NCBI GenBank assembly: GCA_024291935.2
Contig: CM044312.1
Span: forward strand, 2,152,501 to 2,216,500
Source: Okapia johnstoni
Taxonomy: Eukaryota; Chordata; Mammalia; Artiodactyla; Giraffidae
Direction of reading: 5' to 3'
Length of the DNA stretch: 64,000 nucleotides
Shown: positions 11,454 to 22,669 of the stretch, in pieces
Numbering within the stretch: position 1 is the stretch's first letter
Layout of the letters: each line of letters begins with the position of its first letter
Notes under the pieces: generated by a model
Told to the model about the DNA's origin: nothing
Seen by the model: only the letters and a program-made list of their open reading frames with translations
Databases searched by the model: none
Made by a program: the position numbers and the translations under genes

Positions 11454-12193
11454 GAACTGATACTTCGAGAGATCCAAACATTCACCTTTCCAGCCTGCTG
11501 TCCACTGCTGCTGACACGTGGCAGGTTTTACAGACCAGGCCATGCTGCCCAGAACAAACCCAACAAAACAAGAAAAGCTGCGGCCAAGACTTGACTCCAG
11601 ACTCCCCGACCAGTGCTCTTTCCAGATGCCCCAACTACTTCAGCCTGACCTGACTTCTCAAAAAGACACGTCTCACAGCCTGACTGCGCTTGCTGACTAA
11701 TGGCTTGCAAACATCAGAAAATGACTCTGACCACAAAGAGGCTGTTGGCACTGGTCCTCCCTTAATAAGGGAAGGACGCCTCGCTCCATCTGGGCACTTG
11801 GATTTTAATGTTTAAAAACGTTTGCGGTGTCCAGAAGTGAAACCGTGAACCTGGGTCCAGAGGGAGAAGGGGAAGGCTCCCGGCATGGTCTGAGGCTGCC
11901 CTGGCATCAGGCAGCCTTCACTGCGGTGAGGTGGCACCCCAGATCCCAGGGCTGAGCTCGGCTCAGGGGTCCGCAGGCTGAGCTGACTACCCTGGGGGCA
12001 GGGAGTGGAGGGGACCCTGAAGCCCTCCCGCAAGGACTGTGTCCATCTGTGGGGACTGACCACCTCACAAACTTGACCGCGGCCAACCTGAGCATTGGTA
12101 ACTCACGCAGGTCCTCCCTCAGCACCTGCAAGGCTTCATCTCTCCTGTCTGCTGTCCCCACGGGTCTGTCATCCACCACCACTCCCTGTGATG
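11454..12193. other. unique interval
   Basis: No recognised repeat or gene. Small overlapping frames only. Confidence 0.4.
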
Positions 12194-12403
12194 AGTCCCC
12201 AGTGGCTCAGGCTGCACAGACTCTGCCTGCAATACAGGAGACCTGGGTTCGATCCCTGGGTCGGGAAGATCCCCTGGAGAACGCATGGCAACCCACTCCA
12301 GTATTCTTGCCTGGAGAATCTCACAGATGGAGGAGCCTGGTGGGCTACCGCCCATGGGGGAGCAAAGAGTCAGACATGAGTGAGCGACTTCACTTTCACT
12401 TTC
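12194..12403 (+). repeat. Bov-tA SINE
   Basis: Head 'ccccagtggctcaggctgca' with the tRNA B-box 'ggttcgatccctgggtcggg', body 'caacccactccagtattctt' and tail 'gagcgacttcactttcactt'. Essentially full length. Confidence 0.92.
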
Positions 12404-12882
12404 CATAAAAACATCAAATTCCCACCCTCTTTCCAGGCCCCTCTCAAGCCACGTCCCCTGCCTGCGTGGACCTTTGTCTGGAACTCCAGGCAGAGGCTGA
12501 GAAGCCCCAGCTCCGTGCCCGCAGCCGGGTCCCCGCCTCTGTGCCCACTCTTCTCTGGGGGCCGTCTTGGCAGCAAAGTGGCACCGGGGCTGAGTGTCTG
12601 CCCCCAGAAAACATGTCCGCGCCCTCACAACAAGCTCGGCCTCGGGAGCCACGGTGGGGCCTGGGCGCCGGTTCTATCCTCCCGGCTGCCTCCTCTTCGT
12701 GGCCACATGGATAAGGCCCCAGGGAGGTGACAGATGGTCCTTGGGTCCCCGAGGGGAGGAGGAGCATGGCGTGTTCCCGCACCTCCCCCCAGACGGTCCT
12801 GATCGAGTGCAGGTGATGAGGCTGTAGGGCTATTCAGAGGGTGGCGAGCAAAACATCAAAAGAAAAGTGTGTGCATGTTATA

Positions 12883-12884
<2 letters not shown>
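12404..12884. other. GC-rich unique interval
   Basis: No feature recognised. Frames of 78-116 codons overlap on both strands. Confidence 0.4.

Positions 12885-12930
<46 letters not shown>
12885..12930. repeat. (GT)23 microsatellite
   Basis: An uninterrupted run of 23 GT dinucleotides. Its length and purity make length polymorphism likely. Confidence 0.98.
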
Positions 12931-12932
<2 letters not shown>

Positions 12933-13078
12933 GTGCTGCCTGGACCGTAGAGTCGGCTCTGATTGGAAGGTCTTACTTTATATTGTTTGACTCCCTTTCA
13001 GAGAGTGAAAGGGAAGGATGATACTTGTGCTGCGCTCTAGGAGTTGTGTCCTAAAAAGTAAAGTCAAGGAGCAAAGAT

Positions 13079-13574
13079 GGTGACCCTGTGATCCAGCAAC
13101 CCCACTCCCGGGCACAGATCCAGAGAAAACTCTGATTCAAAAAGGCATCTGCCCCCCAGGATTCACAGCAGCACTGCTTACAGTAGCCAAGACATGGAAG
13201 CAGCCACGTGTCCAACAACGGAGGAGTGAGCAGAGGAGGGGTGGTGCATTTATAAGTGGAATAGTACTCAGCCATCGAAAAGAACCAATAATGCCATTTG
13301 CAGCAACATGGCTGGACCCAGAAAATGCCATACTGAGTGAAGTAAGTCAGACAGAGACAAACATCATATGATATAACTTATACGTGGCATCTAAAAAATC
13401 ATCTTATTTACAAAACAGAAACAGACTCACAGACGTAGAAAACAAACGTGTGGTTACCAAAGGGAAAAGGGGGAGGGGTGAATCAGGAGTTTGGGATTAA
13501 CAGACACACATTCCTGTATATAAAGTAGATAAACCAGGGCACGGTGTATAGCACAGTATGTCTGTATCCAAGGA
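13079..13574 (+). mobile_element. L1 3' end, first segment of a split copy
   Basis: Typical L1 3' end sequence: 'tgaccctgtgatccagcaac', 'ttcacagcagcactgcttac', 'gcaacatggctggacccaga', 'tgagtgaagtaagtcagaca', 'atagcacagtatg'. The copy is interrupted by SINEs at 13575 and 13894 and resumes after each. Confidence 0.88.
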
Positions 13575-13782
13575 GCTTCCCTGGTGGCTGAGACGGTAAA
13601 GAACCTGCCAGCAGTGCAGGAGACCTGGGTTTGAACCCGGGGTCAGGAAGATTCCCTGGAGAAGGCAATGACTACAACACTCCAGTATTCTTGCCTGGAG
13701 AATTCCACGCAGAGAGGAGCCTGGTGGGCTACCGCCATGGGGCTGCAAAGAGTCAGACATAACTGAGTGACTAACACTTTCA
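13575..13782 (+). repeat. Bov-tA SINE inserted in L1
   Basis: Full-length element from 'gcttccctggtggctgagac' to 'gagtgactaacactttca'. L1 sequence resumes at once ('tgtataatgaaaaagaatct'), so the SINE is younger than the L1. Confidence 0.93.
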
Positions 13783-13893
13783 CATAATAATGTATAATGA
13801 AAAAGAATCTATAAAAGAAGACATGTAGGTATATGTGTGACCGAATCACCTTGCTGTACACCCGAGACCAACACCACATTGTAAATCAACTAT
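13783..13893 (+). mobile_element. L1 3' end, second segment
   Basis: Continues the L1 with 'gaccgaatcaccttgctgta' and 'acattgtaaatcaactat', then breaks at the next SINE. Confidence 0.88.
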
Positions 13894-14100
13894 GTGTGTG
13901 TTGTGTGTTAGTCGCTCAGTCGTGTCAGACTCTTTGCAACCCCATGGGCTGTAGGCCAACAGGCTCCTCTGTCCATGGGATTCTCCAGGCCAGAAAACTG
14001 GAGTGGGTTGCCATTCCCTTCACCAAGGGATCTTCCCGACCCAGGGATCGAACCTGGGTCTCGTGCATTGCAGGCAGATTCTTTGCCGTCTGAGCCACCT
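13894..14100 (-). repeat. Bov-tA SINE, reverse, inserted in L1
   Basis: Reverse-oriented copy: 'gttagtcgctcagtcgtgtc', 'cctctgtccatgggattctc', ending at the tRNA head complement 'ctttgccgtctgagccacc'. It splits the last 20 bp of the L1 from the rest. Confidence 0.93.
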
Positions 14101-14121
14101 CTACTCCAATAAAATCCTTTA
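14101..14121 (+). mobile_element. L1 3' terminus, third segment
   Basis: 'ctactccaataaaatccttt' is the polyadenylation-signal end expected directly after 'aaatcaactat', which lies at the far side of the SINE. Confidence 0.8.
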
Positions 14122-15071
14122 AGTGGTGACCAATTCAACTTGTTATAAACTGCGGTGTCGATGAGGCCTCAGGGAACAGAGGCATGAGCGCTGACCCCTC
14201 CTTGGTCCTTTCTGGAGGCTGCACACTTCCTCCCACATCCAGGCTGGAAACCTCCCGAGCCCCGCCCCCCAGGAGCCCTCAGAAAAGCAGGAAGGTCGCC
14301 CCTGGTTGGAGGCCCAGCTCTGGGGCCGGACACGCAGGATTCCGAGAGTCTCCGTGCCTCACTTTGCAGTTGTGTCAAACCAGACACAGCAGCACAGCGT
14401 CCAGGGCTGAATCTGAGGAGCGCTCAGCGAACGGGAGCAGCTGTGGCGGGGAGGGCTGAGGGGCCGCCTGCCCGGGAGCGCCGGCTTTCAGACCCGTCCA
14501 GAAGGGTTCAGACGACTGGATGCGCAAGATGTGCGACGGATGGGGCGCACGGCTGGGCAGTGAGACAGGTTTCCTGCGCATCTGGCTCTGGTTTATAAAT
14601 ATCATCATTAAATACACGCGTGTGTGCGCACACACACACACGTGCTTGGGGAGGGGTGCGACTGTCCAAGGGCACCCTTAGGATGCTGTGTAGCAGCATT
14701 TCGGCCAAGCTCCACTCGAGGCTTCAGTCTGAGGGCAGGTGGCACGTGGGAGCCACCTAGAGATCCTTGCCCACACGTTCTGAGTCAGGAGGAGCTGTGG
14801 GAGGGGGCACGAGGCTTGACAGGTGGCTGGGCGCCTGGTCGGGGTGGACATTCAGGGGCACTGCGCAAGCCCACATCGCCCTCGTCCTTCCCAGCCCCTC
14901 GGACTCCACAGCCCCCTCTCCTAGTCTCTTTCCTTCTTCACGGAGGTCACGGCAAGGGCCACCCAGGACAGAAATCCAGGAGGCAAGGAGACTTGGTGAA
15001 GGTGCCAGGCACAGAGGGCAGAAAGAGGGACAAACCGCAGAGTGGTTTCAGAGCCCGGGAGGTGGTCCTGC
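14122..15071. other. GC-rich unique interval with a Z-DNA-prone stretch
   Basis: An alternating purine-pyrimidine stretch of about 30 bp at 14614-14644 includes the self-complementary core 'gtgtgtgcgcacacac'. Otherwise unique. Frames up to 170 codons are unsupported. Confidence 0.5.
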
Positions 15072-15159
15072 TGGCCTTCTCCCTGAAGCAGGGAGAGCGA
15101 GCCCACCGCTTTTGATGGCCTTCTCCCTGAAACAGGGAGAGCGAGCCTGCCGCTTTCAG
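15072..15159. repeat. tandem duplication, 44 bp x 2
   Basis: Units 15072-15115 and 15116-15159 both begin 'tggccttctccctgaa' and continue 'cagggagagcgagcc'. There are a few mismatches, so the duplication is older than the one at 9638. Confidence 0.85.
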
Positions 15160-15473
15160 TGGAGACTCCACGAGACGGGCTCTCCTGCCTCAGCAGGCTC
15201 GAGTGCTCAGAAGACACTTCGCCCCCAGCCCCCGTGGATGCACCCCGGAGGTGGAGTCAGCACTCTCACTCCTCGATAAGTTAAACACGACTCACGACCG
15301 CGATAACAAGAAACCTCTCCAAGAAGCTTTCAGCAAATATGAGACATCCACCTTCTGGAAAGGAGATGGCCGAAAGGGCAGGTTCCTTCAAAGTAAATTT
15401 AAGTATTTGTTATGTCGGGTACAGAAGAGAGGGTGTGAGGCTGGAGACTAGAGGAGACAGACTGGCAGAGAAA
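15160..15473. other. unique interval
   Basis: Unique sequence, more balanced in composition between about 15290 and 15430. No gene or repeat recognised. Confidence 0.35.
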
Positions 15474-15663
15474 TGGTGGGTGGATGGATGGATGATGGCA
15501 TGGAGGGATGAGTAGATTAATGGATGCATGGAAGGATGGATGGATGGTGGATAAACGAGTGAATAAACGGATGGATGGATGGATGGAAGTGTGGGTGTGA
15601 GTGAATAGATGGGTAGATAAATGGGTGCATGCATAGACAGATGTAGGTGATGGTACATAGATG
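15474..15663. repeat. degenerate (GGAT)n repeat
   Basis: About 190 bp of imperfect tetranucleotide arrays such as 'ggatggatggatggatgg', with interspersed variants (gataaacg, gagtgaat). The reverse strand gives spurious His/Pro/Ser/Ile-rich frames. Confidence 0.93.
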
Positions 15664-17131
15664 TCAGGCAGACAGCAGACAGAGAGTGGATCTAAGAAAG
15701 GACCCAGCACCGGTCACTGGTGACAGAGGGAACCCTGCCATCGCCCTGTGCCAGGCTCCTCACTGCACAGCGTGCAGCCCACCTTCCCCTGATGTGAGTG
15801 AGTCACACACATGCCTCACCGTGGAATAGCGGCCCCACGACCACCCCGCTCTGTCTCCAGGGCTGCGAGCAGGGCGCACAGTGCAGCCTGTGGCTGCCCC
15901 TGCCTGCCCCCCGCTGCCCTGCCCCCGCCTGAGCAGCAGGCTCCTCCCTGACCACCCAGGCGATGATGCCCCAGGGGCCTCTGCCTCAGGAGGACCACTG
16001 TCCCCTCCGGGGACAGTCCCACCCCTGGGCTGCCTGTGCCCCCTTGGTCCTCAGGCCCCAGAGCTGGGTTCTCTGTCCCCAGATGATCTGGGAGTCTCTC
16101 TCCGATCATTGTCCTCTGCCGGGTGCTGGCATGTGGCTCACGGAAAACTCAAGCTGCTGAGGGCCAAGTCCTACCCACCATCCCACCCCTGTCCCAAGAC
16201 CTCACCTTCAGTTCAATCCCCTCCCCACATCAGGGAGAAGTCGTTCGGGTCATTTCAAGGTGAATTTCCAGGAGAAAATTACTTTTATAAAACAGCCCCC
16301 AGCACGGGTGAAACAGCGGGGTGCTGGGTGGAGGAACCGGGTTAGAGCGCAGTCTTCTTCTCCAACGGGAGGGGGCCCAGCTCCCGCGGAAAGGCGCCCC
16401 GGAGGGTCTGCGAGCCAGGCGTTCAGAAACCAGAGGAGGTTCACGTGGGGCGGCTTTGGCTGAGCACCCCCCTGGGAAGAGGGGGGGTCCCCCAACAGGA
16501 CAGTCGTGAGAAGCAGGATGAGATGATGCCCGTCACACCCCATTCACCTTCACCACATCTGCGGGGTCGGCTCGAGCTCTCCCGCTCAGAGAAGCACGTC
16601 TGCGCCCCCAGCTTGGTCGGGGTCCACCCTCCACGACCTCCCGGCCCAGCATCTCCTCTGAGACCTCGGCACGTTTCATAACTGCTTCTCCATCTCCCCC
16701 CGGAACCCAAGCTCCCTGGGCTCCCCAAGGTCCAGCAAGTGACTGACTGCCCGATACAAGTTTTTTAAAAGAAGTGAATGAGTGAAGAGTCACACACTCA
16801 GCGAGCAGGAAGCGAGCCCTGTCCCTGCCCGCTCTGCGGGTGACCCGAAGGGGCAGCCCCCGGGGGGACTGTGAAGGGTCGGAGCAGGGAGTGGACGTGG
16901 GGGCCCTGGGATCGTGCTTTTTCTCTCTGGGGACCATGAGGAAAGAGAACAGTGGCTCTCAGGCCCGGCCCCCTCACAGCCAGCCTCCCTGAGGCCGGGC
17001 CCCATTCCCCAGCCATCCGGCGACCCCGCGTCTTCAACCGCCCAAGAGGCTCCAGGGCCTGGAGGAATGGGTTGCCAGGGAAACACATCATTTTCCCATC
17101 ACACAGAAGGCTTCAGGGTCTGGAGGAATGA
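15664..17131. other. GC-rich unique interval
   Basis: No recognised repeat. Overlapping frames up to 154 codons on both strands, without domains. Confidence 0.4.
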
Positions 17132-17213
17132 TAGTGAAAGTCGCTTGGTTGCGTCCGACTCTTTGAGACACCCTAGACTATATAGTCCATGGAATTCTCC
17201 AAGCCTGGAAAAC
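17132..17213 (-). repeat. Bov-A SINE fragment
   Basis: 'agtgaaagtcgcttggttgc', then 'gtccgactctttgagacacc' and 'ccatggaattctccaagcc'. Only the 3' half of the SINE (reverse orientation) is kept; the tRNA head is missing. Confidence 0.8.
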
Positions 17214-17809
17214 AGGGCTTCAACCCTCAGGAGCGACTGAGGGCAGGAAGGTCAAAGAACCGTCTGGGGTTTGGGGCAGGCAGCTCTGACAGCCCGGGAC
17301 AGTTCGGGGTCCTGTCCTCAGTCAGGGACCCTGAACCTAGGCGGCAGGGGACGTTCTGAACCCGAGGCTCCCGGCACGGCCAGGATGCAGAAGCCGCAAG
17401 TGCCCCCGGTCGGAAGGAAGGCCTTCTCGTCTGTTTGAAGAAAGAAACGGGCAGCCGACCAGGGCTGTCTCCTGACTGCATCGGCCTGAGAGCTGGGGGC
17501 ACAGAGAGCCGTCACCGCTCAGGCCCGCGGGACCCCCGGCTTCCTGAGGGTGGCCAGGGGTCTCTGGGTCCACAGCATGGCGCGGCAGTCTCCAGCATGC
17601 GTCCCAGCCCCTCGTGAGGAGGGGACTCGCAGGCTGGCCGTGCTCAGTCTCCCCTTTCCTTGCTGAAGGAGCTCCAGCTCTTCTCAGGGCAGCACGGTTT
17701 CCTTTAAAACCCGTGTTCCCCGGTTCCCACGAGGCTGGCACTGTCGCTCAGCGGGGCAGGTGAGAGCGACGGGGGCTTCTGAGGCGCCCCGACCCCCGAC
17801 CCGGGTGGG
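17214..17809. other. unique interval
   Basis: No recognised gene or repeat. Confidence 0.35.
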
Positions 17810-17932
17810 CTCCTTCCTTCCTCGCGGCTGTCTCCTCCCCCGCTCTTCCCCCGTCTCTCCTCCTCCTCCCCTCCCCCCTCCCCCTCTCCTTCCCTCCTAC
17901 TCCTTCTCATTTTCCCCTCCCTCTTCTGAGGA
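17810..17932. repeat. polypyrimidine tract
   Basis: About 120 bp of almost pure C/T on the plus strand, for example 'ctcctcctcccctccccc'. This is a homopurine-homopyrimidine stretch capable of triplex formation. Confidence 0.9.
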
Positions 17933-20497
17933 AAGTTGACGTGAGGCAGGAGGTGGGGCATCCATTTTGTGGCCGTGAGGCATCCAGGAGAAGGAGGGCA
18001 TAGAAAGGTAGGACTCCAAATGTGACGCCGTTACAGAACGGCTGCCCCGGACTCAACGGCCCCCACCTGGCAGACACCTCTGCTTGGTGGTGCCACTGTG
18101 GCAGGTCAGAGACACCCAGGCAGCATTCCTAACTGGCCGGGAAAGAGGACTGTCTTGGTCTTGGAGGAGCACACCCACATATATGAGAATCCCTCCTCCT
18201 GGGGCTTTAAGACGACTCAGTCAGCGTCCTCCTTAGTACTGACCGCAGGCACAGAGGGGCTTGTATCTTGCTGGTGGCATCACTTGTACATAAAATCTTT
18301 GGGGCCCGACGTGATGGCAGGGTGAGGCACCTACATGAAAATAACAAGAACGCCCCAAAGTGCGGAGACAAAACCTCATGAGAAATCCAGAAAGGAAGTC
18401 AGTAGTGCGGGCTGGAGTTACCTAGAAACCTCGCTGGAGAGGGTAAAATTTGTGCTGAGACTTTTCAACTTGAAAGGCCTATATAATTTAGATATAGCAA
18501 GTCCCGTTAGGAGAGGGCACACCTGTGTTTGCTGACTCCATGGGTGCAGTCAACTCAATTTATCCAAAATTCCAACAAACAGAAGAACTAATAAAGATTA
18601 TTTGCATCTACAGCTGTAGACCTATGCATCGCTAATTGATGTTTATTAAGACATCTTTGGGGAAACAGAAAAACCCCAAAGGACCTTATTATCCAAAGAG
18701 TCAATTACTTCCAAATTGTTTGGATGTTAAGAGTAAGTTAGTACATTGTGGGTTCACATTCAGTCTGGGATTTGTGAAATAAATGAAGATGCTATGTGTC
18801 TGTTCAGCCAGCTAATTATATTCCCCATGAATTTATCCATACAGAAAATCTGTGACTAGACAGTAATTTGCTTAAATTCAGTCTGCATATTAAATGATCA
18901 TCTGCTTTTTTTCTCATTGTTTTTGCTTTATTTCCTTTTTGTTTTCCTTATTTATATGCAGTTACTGCCTCCAGCCTCCCCAAAAAACAGAAAGCGACTA
19001 TAATTAATTTCTAATAAGAAATAATATGAATTCAGATATCATGCAGGAACTTAATCTTTTTAGTCTAATTCCACAGAACGCCCTCAGAGCTCAATTCTGT
19101 AGTCATTAGTTGGGCATTCATGTCAAAGGCAAACCCATTTCTAGAAACATGGGGAAACAGATAATTTTAGAGCCATTAAAAATACAAGAACTGTTCAAAA
19201 TAGCTAGTCTAGTGCAGATTTTTTTGTTCAGAGGTTTTCAGAAACAAGATATGAGGTAAGTATGGCCTGATGGGTTAGTTCTCCAACCTTTGACCTGCAC
19301 GATTCAAGTCAGCCCCCATCTATCACATGTTCCCAGGCCGTCCTGGGTTGGAGATGTTGGAAAACCACAGTATCTTCATAGACAAGAGAACGGTTACAAA
19401 GAATAGCTCTGAGTTCTTGCAAGTGTCCCCAAGCCAGAAGGATGATAAATATTCCCACAATGACCAGAAAAAATGAGCATCAACGCCTTTGACGAAAGGT
19501 AAGTGGATATTTGCTCAAATGGGAGAGTGAAACAGCTCATGGAATTTTCCAATACCAAGCTGGGGCCAGAAAAGAATCCTTAAGTACCGATTTGGCTTAG
19601 AACAATAGAATCCCGTAGAATGCCACAGAAGTAGCTTCTGTAAAGGTTCCCACTCTTTCCTGGTGATCAGTTTCCTGGGACTCAGATTTCGGCCCCAGGT
19701 CACGTCAGGGCCCCTCCTGCCCGGGTCCAGGTTGTGCCAGAACTCAGCGGGAGGCACTGCGGTGTACACAGCAAGAGCTGAGATGTTAGGATGCCTGTGT
19801 TTGTTATTCTGCTTGGCCTGTTTCTCATTGTAAAGAGCCTGTTTTCAACTTTCCTAAGTTTTTAAATTTTCTTTCTCAATACATTTTAATGAATGGAAAA
19901 ATAAAAATCTGAACTTTTTCCTTGGTAGAAGTTCCTGGGCTTCCTACTGTCTGGTTGACCTTATGCCGGGTGCCCTGCAAGACTGGTGACAGGAGAGTTT
20001 ACCTAACAAAGGATGTGGCGATGCCAGAATTAATCGAAGTGGCTGGACTCCTTCGGCCAAAGATGTTTACGTTGTGATTAAGTCAAAGCTGTGGGAAAAC
20101 TACACTTCTCAGAGAGACAGGTAATGCACCTCTGGGGTCCTCGGGGGAGACGGAATCAGGTGCACACTTTCAGTCTCACAGATGACCATGACCGCCCACA
20201 CGCTGGACCACCAAGACAAGAGCTGAGTTAGGGCACACTTACCCCTGCCCCTAGAAAAACAGCGGGGGTGGGGGGGCATTTCCGATTCCAAGTATGGGGC
20301 AGAGGCTGGGCTTGCTGGCAGACCCAGGGGTCTCCAAAGAGGAGTGCTTGGAGGGACTGCAAGAGGACTGCTTCCTCCACAACTCCCACAGCACCTGGAA
20401 TCCTGCCAGCAGACCAGGAGACATTCTTGTGCTAATGAAGGTGTTTTTGTGCCCAGAGCAGATAATAGGAAAACTAACACCTGAAAGGAAATACACA
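17933..20497. other. AT-richer repeat-poor interval, possible regulatory or exon-bearing
   Basis: From about 18460 the sequence is unique and AT-rich for about 2 kb, the longest such stretch in the window. Splice-like pairs occur on the plus strand (acceptor near 19231 with donor at 19256; acceptor near 19381 with donor at 19499; acceptor near 19928 with donor at 20121). No long ORF crosses it, so any transcript would be non-coding or contain very short exons. Confidence 0.3.
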
Positions 20498-20705
20498 TCC
20501 TTCCCTTGTGGCTCAGATGGTAAAGGGGAATCTGCCTGCAATGCAGGAGACCCAAGTTCCATCCCTGGGCCAGAAGATCCCCTGGAGAAGGGCATGGCAC
20601 CCCACTCCAGTATCTTGTCTGGAGAATCCCATGACAGAGGAGCCTGGTGGGTTACAGTCCATGGGGTTGCAGAGTCAGACACAGCTGAGCGGCTAACACT
20701 TTCAC
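20498..20705 (+). repeat. Bov-tA SINE
   Basis: Full-length: 'atccttcccttgtggctcag' head, 'gcctgcaatgcaggagaccc', 'aggagcctggtgggttacag', 'gagcggctaacactttcac' tail. Confidence 0.93.
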
Positions 20706-20712
20706 GCATTCC

Positions 20713-21745
20713 TTTGTTGTTGTTCAGTCACTCAGTCGTGTTCGAGTCTCTGTAACCCCATGGATTGCAGCACGCCAGGTTTCTCTGTCCTTCACCATCT
20801 CCCAGAGTTTGCTGAAACTCATATCCATAGAATTGGTGATGCCATCGCACCGTCTTATCCTCTGTCACCCCCTTCTCCTCCATCCCTCAATCTTTCCAGC
20901 ATCAGGGTCTTTTCTAATGAGATAATTCTTTGCAAAGTATTGGAGCTTCAGCTTTAGCATCAGTTTTTCCAATGAATATTCAGGACTGATTTCCTTTAAG
21001 ATTGACTGGTTTGATCTCCTTGCAGTCCAAGGGACTCTCAACAGTCTTCTCCAACACCACAGTTCAAAAGCATCAATTCTTCGGCGCTCAGCTTTCTTTA
21101 TGGTCCAACGCTCACATCCATACATGACATGGGAAAAACCATAGCTTTGACTAGACAGACCTTTGTTGGCAAAGTAATGTCTCTGCTTTTTAATATGCTG
21201 TCTAGGTTGGTCATAGCTTTTCTTCCAAGGAACAAGTGTCTTTTCATTTCATGGCTGCAGTCACCATCTGCAGTCATTTTGCAGCCCAAGAAAATCAAGT
21301 TTCTCACTGTTTCCATTGTTTCCCCATCTATTTGCCATGATGTGATGGGACTGGATACCATGATCTTAGTTTTTTGAATGTTGAGTTTTAACTCAGCTTT
21401 TTCACTCTCCTCTTTCACTTTCGTCAAGAGGCTCTATAGTTCCTCTTTGCTTTCTGCCATAAGGGTGGTATCATCTGCATATCTGAGGTTATTGATATTT
21501 CTCCTGGCAATCTTGATTCTAGCTTGTGCTTCATCCAGCCCGGCATTTCATGTGATGTATTCTGCATAGAAGTTAAATAAGCAGTGACAATATACAGCCT
21601 TTACCTACTCCTTTTTCAGTTTGGAACCAGTCTGTTGTTCCATGTCTGGTTCTAACTGTTACTTCTTGACCTGCAAACAGGTTTCTCAGGAGACAGGTGA
21701 GGCCGTCTGGTATGCCCATCTCTTTAAGAATTTTCCTCAGTTTGT
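20713..21745 (-). mobile_element. BovB LINE 3' kilobase, RT domain remnant
   Basis: The longest BovB fragment here. On the minus strand it carries the YADD reverse-transcriptase active-site codons at 21470-21481, followed by TTLMAES. An in-frame TAG at 21434-21436 then ends that frame. The thumb/connection region is open at 21098-21427 (KLNIQKTKIMV, ITSWQIDGETMETV, LPTKVCLVKAMVFP). The distal part lies in another frame at 20865-21125 ([20 protein letters not shown]), so there is a frameshift at about 21098-21125. The endonuclease and N-terminal RT are absent. Inactive. Confidence 0.93.
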
Positions 21746-21944
21746 TGGGTAGCTTTTATAAAGCAAGGCTTGCAGAAATTGATCACTGGCTAAATGCCTA
21801 GAAGGAAAGAAAGAGTAGGAGATAGGTGAAAAAAATCAGAAGAAAATCATCTGGAAATAATACAATAAGGAACCTTAATTCCCAAATAAATATTTCTGTA
21901 CCTAATATCAGGTCGTACGCATGCACGTGATTTAATGGGTCGTA

Positions 21945-22205
21945 CCGGAAAAGCCTTTTCTGATGGAATGAATTTTTGTGGATAAATTCATTTGTATCAG
22001 TTTTTTAAGACTGTACATGTAAGTGATATCATGATATTTGTCTTTCTCTGTCTGACTTACTTCAGTTAGGAAAATAATTTCTAAGTTCATCCATGTTGTT
22101 GCAAATGGCATTGTTTCATTCCTTTTCTCGATAATATTCCACTGTTCATATGGACCACATCTTCTTTGTCTATTCATCTGTCGATGGACATTTTTAGGTT
22201 GCTTA
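21945..22205 (-). mobile_element. older L1 3' end fragment, reverse
   Basis: The reverse complement reads as an L1 3' end: 'gcaacctaaaaatgtccatc', 'gaatattatcgagaaaagga', 'tgaagtaagtcagacagag' (the last two motifs also occur in the 13 kb L1). Diverged and truncated. Confidence 0.75.
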
Positions 22206-22329
22206 CATATTCTGACTTTTGGGTTTGGGGTATTTTAATAGTTCTGAATATCTTGCAATAATAGGAATTACATATTGGATAACGTTTAATATAGTTTATT
22301 CATTCATTTCAGTTGTAAGTTATTGTCAT

Positions 22330-22470
22330 AACTTATTTAGAGCTGAGTAGGTGTTAAATATAACTTCATTCAATCCTTTCCTTTTTATGTATGAGGACAC
22401 TGAGACGCAAAAAGGTAAATTCGTTTATTCAAAGTTCTGCAACTAGAAAGGATGAAAGCCAAGACTAGAA
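22330..22470 (-). repeat. MIR SINE remnant
   Basis: 'gtatgaggacactgagacgc' corresponds to the 'gatgaggaaactgaggc' MIR core, preceded by 'tcattcaatcctttcc' like 'catttaatcctcacaa'. Confidence 0.6.
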
Positions 22471-22669
22471 GCACATCTCCCAAAGTTCACGGTAGTATTT
22501 TTTCCACTTAGCACTTTGTCTCATTATCCTTTAGGAGGCAAGGGTCGTAGAGAGTTTGGTCTCCTTCTTCCCCAGCTTTAGAGAGACTTCTGAACGAAAG
22601 CCTGATCTCAGAGGGGCTCTGGTATGACACAGGTTAGTCCATGAGTTTAAATCTACTCTAAAAGAAATA

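Noticed and set aside
20520..20580. tRNA-like (Cys-GCA type) heads in this and the other Bov-tA SINEs
   Set aside because: They belong to SINE heads, continue directly into the BovA body, and are not independent tRNA genes.
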